Source of the DNA: GCA-003244245 sp052390495
GTDB lineage: Bacteria; Actinomycetota; Actinomycetes; Mycobacteriales; Pseudonocardiaceae
DNA length: 64,000 nt
NCBI GenBank assembly: GCA_052390495.1
Contig: JBQTGW010000146.1
Coordinates: 1 to 64,000 of the forward strand
Direction: 5' to 3'
Positions 18,561 to 25,857 of this stretch are shown here, in pieces. Under the pieces are notes generated by a model. The model saw nothing but the letters and a program-made list of their open reading frames with translations, was not told the DNA's origin and searched no databases. The translations under genes were made by a program, and so were the position numbers. Position 1 is the first letter of the stretch. The number at the start of each line of letters is the position of its first letter.

Positions 18561-18566
18561 CACCTG

Positions 18567-19031
18567 TTACGCACTCACGAGCAGAACCACGGCGACTGCG
18601 GCGACGCCCTCGCCGCGGCCGGTGAGGCCGAGACCGTCGGTGGTGGTGCCCGAGACCGACACCGGGCCGCCTAGCGCATCAGAAAGCACCTGCTGGGCCT
18701 CGGCCCGGCGGCTCCCGATCCGCGGTGCGTTCCCGATCACCTGCACCGAAGCGTTGCCCAGTACCCAGCCCTGTCCGGCCAGCAGGCGGCGTACCTCGCC
18801 AAGCAGTTCGGTGCCGTGCGCCCCGGCCCAGCGCGGCTCACCGGTGCCGAACACCGCACCCAGATCACCCAGCCCGGCCGCGGACAGGGCCGCATCGCAC
18901 AGCGCGTGCGCCGCGACATCACCGTCGGAGTGCCCTGCGCAGCCCGCCACCCCCGGCCAGTGCAGCCCGGCGATCCAGCACTCCCGGCTGGGTTGCACAG
19001 GATGCACGTCGGTCCCGACCCCGACTCTCAC
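18567..19031 (-). CDS. ispF: 2-C-methyl-D-erythritol 2,4-cyclodiphosphate synthase
   Basis: Fifth enzyme of the MEP isoprenoid pathway, converting CDP-ME 2-phosphate to MEcPP with release of CMP. The metal-binding DVHP motif (VGTDVHPVQ), the GHSDGDVAAHALCDA signature and the TTTDGLGLTGRGEG C-terminus are intact. The 154-residue length is typical for this trimeric enzyme. The GTG start overlaps the ispD stop by 4 bp, as in mycobacteria, so the two are translationally coupled behind carD. Confidence 0.96.
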   Translation of the reverse strand: MRVGVGTDVHPVQPSRECWIAGLHWPGVAGCAGHSDGDVAAHALCDAALSAAGLGDLGAVFGTGEPRWAGAHGTELLGEVRRLLAGQGWVLGNASVQVIGNAPRIGSRRAEAQQVLSDALGGPVSVSGTTTDGLGLTGRGEGVAAVAVVLLVSA

Positions 19032-19738
19032 GTCCGACCGCCCGCACTCGCGCCAGCCACAGCGTCGGCGATGATGAGATCAAAGGGTGTAGTGATCTTG
19101 AATGCGTGCGGATGACCCGGCACGGTGGCCACTGGCTCGCCCATCCGCTCGACGAGACCGGCGTCATCGGTCACCGGCCCGGAGCACACCTGGTGCGCCG
19201 CCCGTAGCAGGTCCGCGCTGAAGCCCTGCGGAGTCTGCACCACCCGCAACGCCGAGCGGTCCACAGTTGATACGACGTGCCCGCCTGCGTCGACCTGTTT
19301 GATCGTGTCGACCACCGGCAGCACAGGCACCACGGCCCGGTGCCCGGCCAGCACAGCCCCGGCCACGGCCTGGATCACGCTGACCGGGGTCAGACAGCGG
19401 GCCGCGTCGTGCACCAGCACCACATCAGCATCGGGCACAGCATCCAGGGCAGCGCGCACGGAGTCAGCACGCTGCACCCCTCCGATGACGATCCGCACCC
19501 GCTGCGCCGCATCGATCAACGCAATCCGGGCCCGATCACAGTGCTCAGCACTAACCGCGACGACGATCTGCTCCACACACCCAGCCCGCAGCAGCCCCTG
19601 GACACAGTGCCAGAGCAGCGGCCGACCCCGCAGCGGCACAAATGCCTTAGGCAGCGCAGCTGCAGCGGCACTGCCAGCAGCCAGCCGGGTACCCCGGCCC
19701 GCAGCAGGCACTAGCGCCGCGACTCTAGCCGGGCGCAC
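19028..19738 (-). CDS. ispD: 2-C-methyl-D-erythritol 4-phosphate cytidylyltransferase
   Basis: Third MEP-pathway enzyme, joining MEP and CTP into CDP-ME. The nucleotidyltransferase loop AAGRGTRLAAGS, FVPLRGRPLL, the VLVHDAARCLTP motif and the QTPQGFSADLL segment are all present. The 236 residues fit the family. It lies between carD, 13 bp upstream, and ispF, 4-bp overlap downstream, in the mycobacterial order. Confidence 0.95.
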   Translation of the reverse strand: MRPARVAALVPAAGRGTRLAAGSAAAAALPKAFVPLRGRPLLWHCVQGLLRAGCVEQIVVAVSAEHCDRARIALIDAAQRVRIVIGGVQRADSVRAALDAVPDADVVLVHDAARCLTPVSVIQAVAGAVLAGHRAVVPVLPVVDTIKQVDAGGHVVSTVDRSALRVVQTPQGFSADLLRAAHQVCSGPVTDDAGLVERMGEPVATVPGHPHAFKITTPFDLIIADAVAGASAGGRT

Positions 19739-19751
19739 GCCTCACCTGTCG

Positions 19752-20240
19752 TCAGGAGGCGGCGGCGAGAACCTCGTCGAGGAGAACCTCGGCTTTGTCC
19801 TCTTGGGTGCCCTCGGCCAGTGCCAGCTCACTCACCAGAATCTGCCGCGCCTTCGCGAGCATCCGCTTCTCACCTGCCGAAAGGCCACGGTCACGCTCAC
19901 GGCGCCACAAATCCCGGACTACTTCGGCCACCTTGTTGACGTCGCCGGAGGCGAGCTTCTCCAGGTTGGCCTTGTACCGTCGCGACCAGTTGGTCGGCTC
20001 CTCTGTGTGGGGAGCGCGCAGCACCTCGAAGACGCGGTCGAGACCCTCCTGGCCGACCACGTCCCGGACACCGACGAATTCGGCGTTGGCAGCGGGAACA
20101 CGGACAGTGAGATCACCCTGAGCAACCTTGAGGACGAGGTACTTCTTCTCCTCACCCTTGATTACTCGGGTTTCAATAGCCTCGATAAGAGCGGCACCGT
20201 GGTGCGGGTAGACGACAGTCTCTCCGACCTTGAAAACCAT
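19752..20240 (-). CDS. carD: RNA-polymerase-binding transcription factor CarD
   Basis: CarD binds the beta-subunit lobe of RNA polymerase and stabilises open promoter complexes, notably at rRNA promoters. The N-terminal Tudor-like RNAP-interaction domain is clear (FKVGETVVYPHHGAALIEAIE). It is followed by the helical DNA-binding domain with LSAGEKRMLAKARQILVSEL. At 162 residues it matches mycobacterial CarD. It heads the carD-ispD-ispF unit and is divergent from the lpqE-like gene, with a shared promoter region of about 290 bp. Confidence 0.97.
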   Translation of the reverse strand: MVFKVGETVVYPHHGAALIEAIETRVIKGEEKKYLVLKVAQGDLTVRVPAANAEFVGVRDVVGQEGLDRVFEVLRAPHTEEPTNWSRRYKANLEKLASGDVNKVAEVVRDLWRRERDRGLSAGEKRMLAKARQILVSELALAEGTQEDKAEVLLDEVLAAAS

Positions 20241-20528
20241 GTGTCCTCTGCCCCTTTCGCTGCGGGTAAGACTACCACGCCGGGGAACGCGTGCAGCAGG
20301 AGGTAGGGGCGTCCTCGCAGGTCAGGGGATTGACAAGACTACCCTTGCCATGCATGAGGGCGCCCTCTGACGCCGTCGCGCACCCCTTCGTAGCCCACAG
20401 TAGACACCCTGAAACACCCGCAAGCCCAGGGCCGGGTACGCAACCGCCAGGCGCCGCCACGTAGGCTTCCCGCTGGTCAGACGAGTTGGCCGGACGTGCC
20501 CGAAGCACACGATGGGAGGACTCCGCCC

Positions 20529-21149
20529 GTGAGCCGCAGGCCCCAGTTGATCCGGTCGCCCATAACCCTCGCCGCCCGGATCGTGGCATGCTGCGCAGCG
20601 GCACTTATGCTCACCAGCTGCGGAGCTGGCCTGACGGCCCAGACCGCATCCCAGGCCGCCGCTGTTGACGGGGCCAACGCGGACCTCGGTGCCATCGCCT
20701 TACGCGACGTACTGATGCCCTACCCGGAGGAGCACCACGGCACCTACCCATCCGGATCGGACGTGCCGGTGCACTTCACCATCGTCAACGAAACCACCAG
20801 CGCAGACACGCTGATATCGGTAACCACTCCGGCCGCTCGCCAAGTGCTCCTTCAAGGCACCACCACGATCCCCGCGGGGATGGCAGTCCGCGGTGACACG
20901 GACCCCAGTGGCATGGACCCCAGTGGCATGGACCCCAACGATCCCGCCGCGAACCCCGCCGCGCCAGCCAACCCGCTGGACATAGACGAGCTCCGCATCG
21001 TGCTCGTTGACGCCACCCGCCCGCTACGACCAGGGCTGAACATCGAGCTCACGTTCGTGTTCCGGGACGCGGGCCCGGTGACTCTGTCGGTACCGATGGG
21101 GCCACCGAGGGAGTCGGAACGCCTGCCCCTCGAAGTCGGCGAGCACTAA
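20529..21149 (+). CDS. LpqE-like lipoprotein
   Basis: A secreted lipoprotein of about 206 residues. The basic N-terminus and hydrophobic core end in a lipobox LTSC, so the mature protein would carry a lipidated cysteine. The mature domain (VPVHFTIVNETTSADTLISVTTPAARQVLL) is a beta-rich fold like mycobacterial LpqE and PCu(A)C-type proteins, although no Met/His copper site is obvious. A low-complexity stretch has DPSGMDPSGMDPNDP. I prefer GTG 20529; a start at 20496 would put 11 non-hydrophobic residues ahead. The position between carD and radA is the lpqE position in mycobacteria. Confidence 0.85.
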   Translation: MSRRPQLIRSPITLAARIVACCAAALMLTSCGAGLTAQTASQAAAVDGANADLGAIALRDVLMPYPEEHHGTYPSGSDVPVHFTIVNETTSADTLISVTTPAARQVLLQGTTTIPAGMAVRGDTDPSGMDPSGMDPNDPAANPAAPANPLDIDELRIVLVDATRPLRPGLNIELTFVFRDAGPVTLSVPMGPPRESERLPLEVGEH

Positions 21150-21150
21150 C

Positions 21151-21201
21151 GACTCTGCAGGTCCAGCGACTCTGCAGGTCCAGCGACTCTGCAGGTCCAG
21201 T
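21151..21201 (+). repeat. Three perfect 17-bp tandem repeats
   Basis: The unit cgactctgcaggtccag occurs three times head-to-tail, immediately after the lpqE-like stop and 43 bp before the radA ATG. It contains the palindrome CTGCAG. The purpose is unknown; it lies in the leader of radA. Confidence 0.95.
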
Positions 21202-21243
21202 GCGGCCACGGGCTGTCGGGGTGAACAGATAGCGTCCGCGAAC

Positions 21244-22623
21244 ATGGCGAAGTCCCCGGTTAAAGCCCGCCCCACGCACCGCTGCACCGAGTGCGGGTAC
21301 GAGGTTGCCAAGTGGGTGGGCCGCTGTCCGGAGTGTCAGACCTGGGGCAGCGTGGCGGCCGCGGGACCGGTGACGCGCGTCGCGCCGAGCGCGCCGTCGG
21401 CCCCGGCCCGCCCGATCCCTCAGGTCGATCTGCAGTCTGCCCAGGCCACGGCCACCGGGGTGGCCGAGCTCGATCGGGTACTCGGCGGTGGGCTGGTACC
21501 CGGCGCGGTGGTGCTGCTGGCCGGGGAGCCCGGGGTCGGCAAGTCCACCCTGCTGCTGGAGGTCGCGCACTGCTGCGCAATCGCGGGCAGGCGCGCGCTC
21601 TACGTGACCGGCGAGGAGTCCGCTGGGCAGGTACGGCTGCGGGCCGAGCGCACCGGCGCCCTGCACGACGAACTGTTCTTAGCCGCGGAGTCCGACCTCG
21701 CCACGGTGCTGGGGCACATCGACGCGGTCAAACCGGGCCTGTTGATCGTCGATTCAGTGCAGACCATGTCCTGCGCAGACGTCGAGGGCAGCCCGGGCGG
21801 GGTGTCACAGGTCCGAGCTGTGGCCAGCGTACTGATCACCACCGCCAAGGAGCGCGGGTTGCCGGTAGTGCTGGTCGGCCACGTCACCAAGGACGGCGCG
21901 GTGGCCGGGCCTCGGGTGCTCGAGCACCTGGTCGACGTGGTGCTGCAGTTCGAGGGCGACCGGCACTCCACGCTGCGGATGGTCCGTGGGATCAAGAACC
22001 GGTTCGGGCCCGCCGACGAGGTCGGCTGCTTCGAACTCACTGACAACGGCATCATCGGGCTGGCCGACCCATCCGGTCTCTTCCTGACGCGCCGCGAGGT
22101 GGCCGTGCCCGGCACGGCGGTAACAGTCGTGGTGGAGGGCAAACGACCGCTGCTCGGCGAGGTTCAGGCGCTGGTCGCCGAGTCCGCGCTGGCCAACCCC
22201 CGCCGGGCGGTGAGCGGGCTGGACTCCTCCCGGGTGGCGATGATCCTGGCGGTCACCGAGCGCCGAGGGGGCGTGCGGTTGGCGGGCTCGGACGTGTACA
22301 CCGCGACGGTGGGCGGAATGCGCGTGATTGAGCCAGCCGCAGATCTGGCCGTCGCCCTGGCTGTCGCCTCGGCCGCCGGCGACCTGGTGCTCCCCCCGCA
22401 CACAGTGGCGATCGGAGAGGTGGGATTGGCCGGGGAGGTCCGGCACGTCACCGGGCTGCCCCGCCGACTGGCCGAGGCAGCCCGGCTGGGCTTCCGGCAC
22501 GCCCTGGTGCCCCCCGAAAGTGCCCCGCGGGGCGCCCCGGGCAGAGCGACCACCCCGCCTGCTGGGATCCGCCTGCACGAAGTCGCCGACCTGGCCGCGG
22601 CGCTGTACTGGCTGCGCCCCTGA
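21244..22623 (+). CDS. radA: DNA repair protein RadA
   Basis: RecA-like ATPase that acts in processing recombination intermediates through branch migration and D-loop extension. The N-terminal C4 zinc finger (CTECGYEVAKWVGRCPECQ), Walker A GEPGVGKST, the RadA-specific KNRFGPADEVG motif and the C-terminal Lon-protease-like domain (VTERRGGVRLAGSDVYTATVGG) appear in order. Length, 459 residues, is usual. It is immediately upstream of disA, a conserved pair: in Bacillus RadA regulates DisA. Confidence 0.97.
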   Translation: MAKSPVKARPTHRCTECGYEVAKWVGRCPECQTWGSVAAAGPVTRVAPSAPSAPARPIPQVDLQSAQATATGVAELDRVLGGGLVPGAVVLLAGEPGVGKSTLLLEVAHCCAIAGRRALYVTGEESAGQVRLRAERTGALHDELFLAAESDLATVLGHIDAVKPGLLIVDSVQTMSCADVEGSPGGVSQVRAVASVLITTAKERGLPVVLVGHVTKDGAVAGPRVLEHLVDVVLQFEGDRHSTLRMVRGIKNRFGPADEVGCFELTDNGIIGLADPSGLFLTRREVAVPGTAVTVVVEGKRPLLGEVQALVAESALANPRRAVSGLDSSRVAMILAVTERRGGVRLAGSDVYTATVGGMRVIEPAADLAVALAVASAAGDLVLPPHTVAIGEVGLAGEVRHVTGLPRRLAEAARLGFRHALVPPESAPRGAPGRATTPPAGIRLHEVADLAAALYWLRP

Positions 22624-22709
22624 CCCAGGTTAAGCCGGTCACCGAATGACGAGTGCAGGGTGCACCGTACTTCGTAGACTGGCCGCGGGGTGGATTACAG
22701 CTGGAGGCG

Positions 22710-23783
22710 ATGGTGAACGTACGGGGGGAGGCGGATCTGCTGCGGGAGACGCTGGCGCGGCTGGCTCCTGGAACCGTCCTGCGCGACGGCCTGGAACGGA
22801 TTCTGCGCGGCCGCACCGGCGGTCTGGTGGTGCTGGGCCACGACCACGCGGTCGAGTCGATCTGTGATGGGGGGTTCCGGCTGGATGTCGAGTTCTCCGC
22901 GACCCGGCTACGTGAGCTGTCCAAGATGGATGGTGCCGTGGTGCTGTCCACCGAGGCGGACCGGATCTTGCGGGCCAACGTCCACCTGGTGCCCGATCCG
23001 ACGATCCCTACCGAGGAATCGGGGACCCGGCACCGCACCGCGGAGCGCACCGGGATCCAGACCGGGCACCCCGTGATCTCGGTCAGTCAGTCGATGAGCA
23101 TCGTCAGCGTCTACGTCGACGGGCGCCGCCACGTACTTTCCAACTCAGCCACAATCCTGTCCAGAGCGAACCAGGCGCTGGCCACCCTGGAGCGTTACAA
23201 GTCCCGCCTCGACGAGGTCGCCCAAACGCTTTCTGCACTCGAGATCGAGGACTTCGTCACCCTCAAGGACGCGATGACGGTGGTGCAGCGCCTGGAAATG
23301 GTGCGCCGGATCTCCGAGGAGATCGCCTGGGACATCGTGGAGCTGGGCGGCGACGGCCGGCTTATCACCCTGCAACTCGACGAACTGGTGGGGGAAATGC
23401 AGGCCGACCGGGAGTTGATCCTGCAGGACTACCTGCCCGCAGGCCGCCCGGCGCACGCCGCAGTCGCTGCGCTGGACCAGCTCTCCGGCAGCGAACTGCT
23501 CGATCTCGCCGCGGTAGCGGGCTGCTACGGCTACTCACTCGCGCCCGAGGCGCTTGAGGAGCCGGTGTCGCCGCGGGGACACCGGCTGCTGGCTCGAATA
23601 CCTCGGCTACCCAGCGGTGTGCAAGAACGGCTCGTTGCGCACTTCGGATCACTGCAGGCACTGATGGCAGCCACCATTGACGACCTGCAACACGTCGACG
23701 GCGTCGGTGACGCCCGAGCCAGGACGGTCCGGGAAGGGTTGTCCCGGCTGGCTGAGTCCAGCATCATCGAACGCTACGGATGA
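22710..23783 (+). CDS. disA: DNA integrity scanning diadenylate cyclase DisA
   Basis: Makes cyclic di-AMP from two ATP while scanning DNA for branched structures. The N-terminal DAC domain has the DGA motif (KMDGAVVLS) and RHRTAERTG. A helical linker and a C-terminal helix-hairpin-helix DNA-binding domain follow (LQHVDGVGDARARTVREGL). Start at ATG 22710 or GTG 22713; the GGAGG lies so close that GTG 22713 has the better spacing. Either gives about 356-357 residues, matching mycobacterial DisA. Its neighbour radA encodes a known functional partner. Confidence 0.96.
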   Translation: MVNVRGEADLLRETLARLAPGTVLRDGLERILRGRTGGLVVLGHDHAVESICDGGFRLDVEFSATRLRELSKMDGAVVLSTEADRILRANVHLVPDPTIPTEESGTRHRTAERTGIQTGHPVISVSQSMSIVSVYVDGRRHVLSNSATILSRANQALATLERYKSRLDEVAQTLSALEIEDFVTLKDAMTVVQRLEMVRRISEEIAWDIVELGGDGRLITLQLDELVGEMQADRELILQDYLPAGRPAHAAVAALDQLSGSELLDLAAVAGCYGYSLAPEALEEPVSPRGHRLLARIPRLPSGVQERLVAHFGSLQALMAATIDDLQHVDGVGDARARTVREGLSRLAESSIIERYG

Positions 23784-23948
23784 TCACCATGGATCACCTG
23801 GATTCAGCCCAGCAGCCTGAACGGCGCAGGTTGACTGGTGCGCACTACTCTCACCGACGCGGCGCAGCGCCGCATACCTTGCCCAGCCGCATACCTTGCC
23901 AATCGCAGCCGAAGCCGAGGAGGCACCTGTGACGGCGGTGGAGGACTC

Positions 23949-24812
23949 GTGAACGCCTCTGCGCTGATCGCCTGGTTCGACACCCACGCGCGCGACCTAC
24001 CCTGGCGCGACCACGCGACCACGCCGTGGGGCGTGCTGGTCAGCGAGGTCATGCTGCAGCAGACGCCGGTGCAACGTGTCACAGGAGTATGGACCGAATG
24101 GATGGCCCGCTGGCCACACCCCTCGGGCCTGGCCGCCGAGACCCCGGGGACCGTCGTCCGGGCCTGGGGGAAGTTGGGCTACCCCCGGCGAGCGCTTCGG
24201 CTACACGCGGCCGCGGAAGTGATCGCCGCACAGCACGGCGATGTCGTTCCCTCCGATGTGGACACTTTGCTCGCGCTGCCGGGCATCGGTGCCTACACCG
24301 CCCGCGCGGTGGCGGCCTTCGGTTATGGACGTCGCGTCCCGGTGGTGGACACCAACGTCCGCCGGGTGGTGGCCCGAGCTGTGCATGGCCTGGCGGACGC
24401 GGCGGCACCCGCCGTCTCCCGTGATCTCGCTGATGTGGATGCGGTGCTACCCGACACGCAGGCGGCACGGTTCTCGGCCGCGCTGATGGAGCTCGGCGCA
24501 GTGGTGTGCACGGCTCGACAGCCGCACTGCGCCGACTGCCCGCTGCTCGCCTGCTGCTCCTGGGTGCGCTCCGGCCGCCCAGCCGCGACCGGGCCAGGCA
24601 GGCCCGCGCAGCGTTTTGCTGGAACCGATCGACAGGTGCGCGGGCTGCTGCTCGACGTCCTGCGCGGGGCGGTGCATCCGGTGCCGCAGGCCCGGCTGGA
24701 CGCCGTCTGGGTCGACGTCGCCCAGCGCCACCGATGCCTGGATTCACTGCTGGTCGATGGCTTGGTCGAGCAGACGGTCGACGGCCGCTTTGCCCTGCCC
24801 GGAGAATGTTGA
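23949..24812 (+). CDS. mutY: A/G-specific adenine glycosylase MutY
   Basis: Removes adenine mispaired with 8-oxoguanine. It has the catalytic Glu region VSEVMLQQTPVQRV, the helix-hairpin-helix LPGIGAYTARAVAAF with the catalytic Asp in VPVVDTNVRRV, and the Fe-S cluster ligands C-x6-C-x2-C-x5-C in CTARQPHCADCPLLACC. The start is GTG 23949, preceded by GGAGG at ideal spacing, giving 287 residues. The open frame extends upstream without homology. The C-terminal NUDIX-like domain of longer MutY proteins is reduced to about 60 residues, as is common in actinobacteria. Confidence 0.95.
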   Translation: MNASALIAWFDTHARDLPWRDHATTPWGVLVSEVMLQQTPVQRVTGVWTEWMARWPHPSGLAAETPGTVVRAWGKLGYPRRALRLHAAAEVIAAQHGDVVPSDVDTLLALPGIGAYTARAVAAFGYGRRVPVVDTNVRRVVARAVHGLADAAAPAVSRDLADVDAVLPDTQAARFSAALMELGAVVCTARQPHCADCPLLACCSWVRSGRPAATGPGRPAQRFAGTDRQVRGLLLDVLRGAVHPVPQARLDAVWVDVAQRHRCLDSLLVDGLVEQTVDGRFALPGEC

Positions 24813-24833
24813 GCGCGGCTTGCCAGGGGAGAA

Positions 24834-25355
24834 TTGACGCCCGTGCACGCACTAGTGGCATTCCTTGACGAAGCAGCGGAGAAGGAGATCCGGGCGCTGT
24901 GGCGGACGCTGCAGCTGGCCGGAGTTCCCTCCGGTGGCCAGCGGTTCGCCCCACACGTCACCTTCGGCGCGGGTGCCGCGATCCCGGCCAAGGCGCGGGC
25001 CGCGGTACGCCAGGAGCTGGCACTGCTCACGCTGCCCAGCGTGTGGCTGAGCACCCTGGCCACCTTTCCGAACACCAAGAACGTGCTCATGCTCGCTGCG
25101 ATCATGGACGCCGAACTGTTCGCGGTGCATTCCGCCGTGCATGACGCCCTCGCGGGCAAGGTACGGCAGCCCTCGGTCCTGCACCTGCCCGGATCCTGGG
25201 TGCCGCACTGCACGCTGGCCCAGCAGATCACGCAGGCCCAGCTCGCCATCGGCATCGCGGCGCTGCACCCAGTGACGCCGATCCGCGCCACCTTGGGTCA
25301 GCTGGCGGTACTGGACACCGCAACCGGGGCGGTGGAACCACTGCAACAACAGTGA
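24834..25355 (+). CDS. 2H-phosphoesterase / 2'-5' RNA ligase family protein
   Basis: Two catalytic HxT/S motifs define the 2H fold: PHVTFGAG at about 41-48 and PHCTLAQQ at about 129-136. The 173-residue length fits LigT-like and YjcG-like enzymes, which hydrolyse cyclic or 2'-5' phosphodiesters. The substrate is unknown. The start is uncertain: TTG 24834 lies very close to aggggag, and GTG 24843 has wider spacing. It follows mutY after 22 bp on the same strand. Confidence 0.85.
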   Translation: MTPVHALVAFLDEAAEKEIRALWRTLQLAGVPSGGQRFAPHVTFGAGAAIPAKARAAVRQELALLTLPSVWLSTLATFPNTKNVLMLAAIMDAELFAVHSAVHDALAGKVRQPSVLHLPGSWVPHCTLAQQITQAQLAIGIAALHPVTPIRATLGQLAVLDTATGAVEPLQQQ

Positions 25356-25387
25356 CCGTGCACCGGAGGAGGCCGTAGGCTGACCGA

Positions 25388-25702
25388 ATGGCTGTCGTGA
25401 AGATCAACGCAATCGAGGTCCCGGAAGGTGCCGGTCCCGAGCTGGAACGCCGGTTCGCCGCCCGGCACGGAGCAGTCGAATCCGCCCCGGGCTTCCTCGG
25501 CTTCGAGCTGCTGCGCCCGGTGGCCGGAGACGACCGGTACTTCGTCTACACCCGCTGGGAGTCCGAGGAGCACTTCCAGGCGTGGCGCGACGGCCCCGCG
25601 ATGGAAGCACACTCCGGGGAGCGCGCGAAGCCGGTAGCGAGCGGATCCACCCTGCTGGAATTCGAGGTCGTGCAGACCGCTAAGCCTTCTGAAACGAGCT
25701 AG
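25388..25702 (+). CDS. mhuD: Heme-degrading monooxygenase MhuD
   Basis: A 104-residue ABM-fold protein closely similar to M. tuberculosis Rv3592 (MhuD), which binds heme and opens the ring to mycobilin, releasing iron without CO. The key residues align exactly: Asn7 (VVKINAIEV), Trp66 and His75 in FQAWRDGPAMEAHSGE. Neighbours on the two sides are as in mycobacteria (mutY side and clpC). Together with the IdeR-box gene at 28765 it gives the region an iron theme, but no IdeR box is visible at this gene. Confidence 0.95.
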   Translation: MAVVKINAIEVPEGAGPELERRFAARHGAVESAPGFLGFELLRPVAGDDRYFVYTRWESEEHFQAWRDGPAMEAHSGERAKPVASGSTLLEFEVVQTAKPSETS

Positions 25703-25713
25703 CCAGGCGCGAG

Positions 25714-25779
25714 CCAGCTCGCTGATGACGGCCGGATAGCCCTGTGGCCGCCATCAGCGAGCTGGATGGCGGCCACAGG
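25714..25779. terminator. Bidirectional terminator region with two mutually exclusive hairpins
   Basis: Two stems share the segment at 25747-25765. Stem A pairs 25714-25732 with 25747-25765 (19 bp, one mismatch). Stem B pairs 25741-25755 with 25765-25779 (15 bp perfect, loop of 9). They cannot form together. The site lies between convergent mhuD and clpC and is expected to terminate both transcripts. No T-run follows, as is common in actinobacteria. Confidence 0.75.
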
Positions 25780-25819
25780 ATCTGAAGCCGGTGTGCACCA
25801 CGAGCAGACACAGCGTGCA

Positions 25820-25849
25820 CTGCGGGCGGACACGCCGGTCCGCCCGCAG
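25820..25849. terminator. Second hairpin of the mhuD/clpC convergent region
   Basis: A perfect 12-bp stem, CTGCGGGCGGAC with GTCCGCCCGCAG, around a 6-base loop, ending 8 bp before the clpC stop codon. A likely intrinsic terminator for clpC, with help from the hairpins beyond it. Confidence 0.75.
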
Positions 25850-25857
25850 GACGGGGA

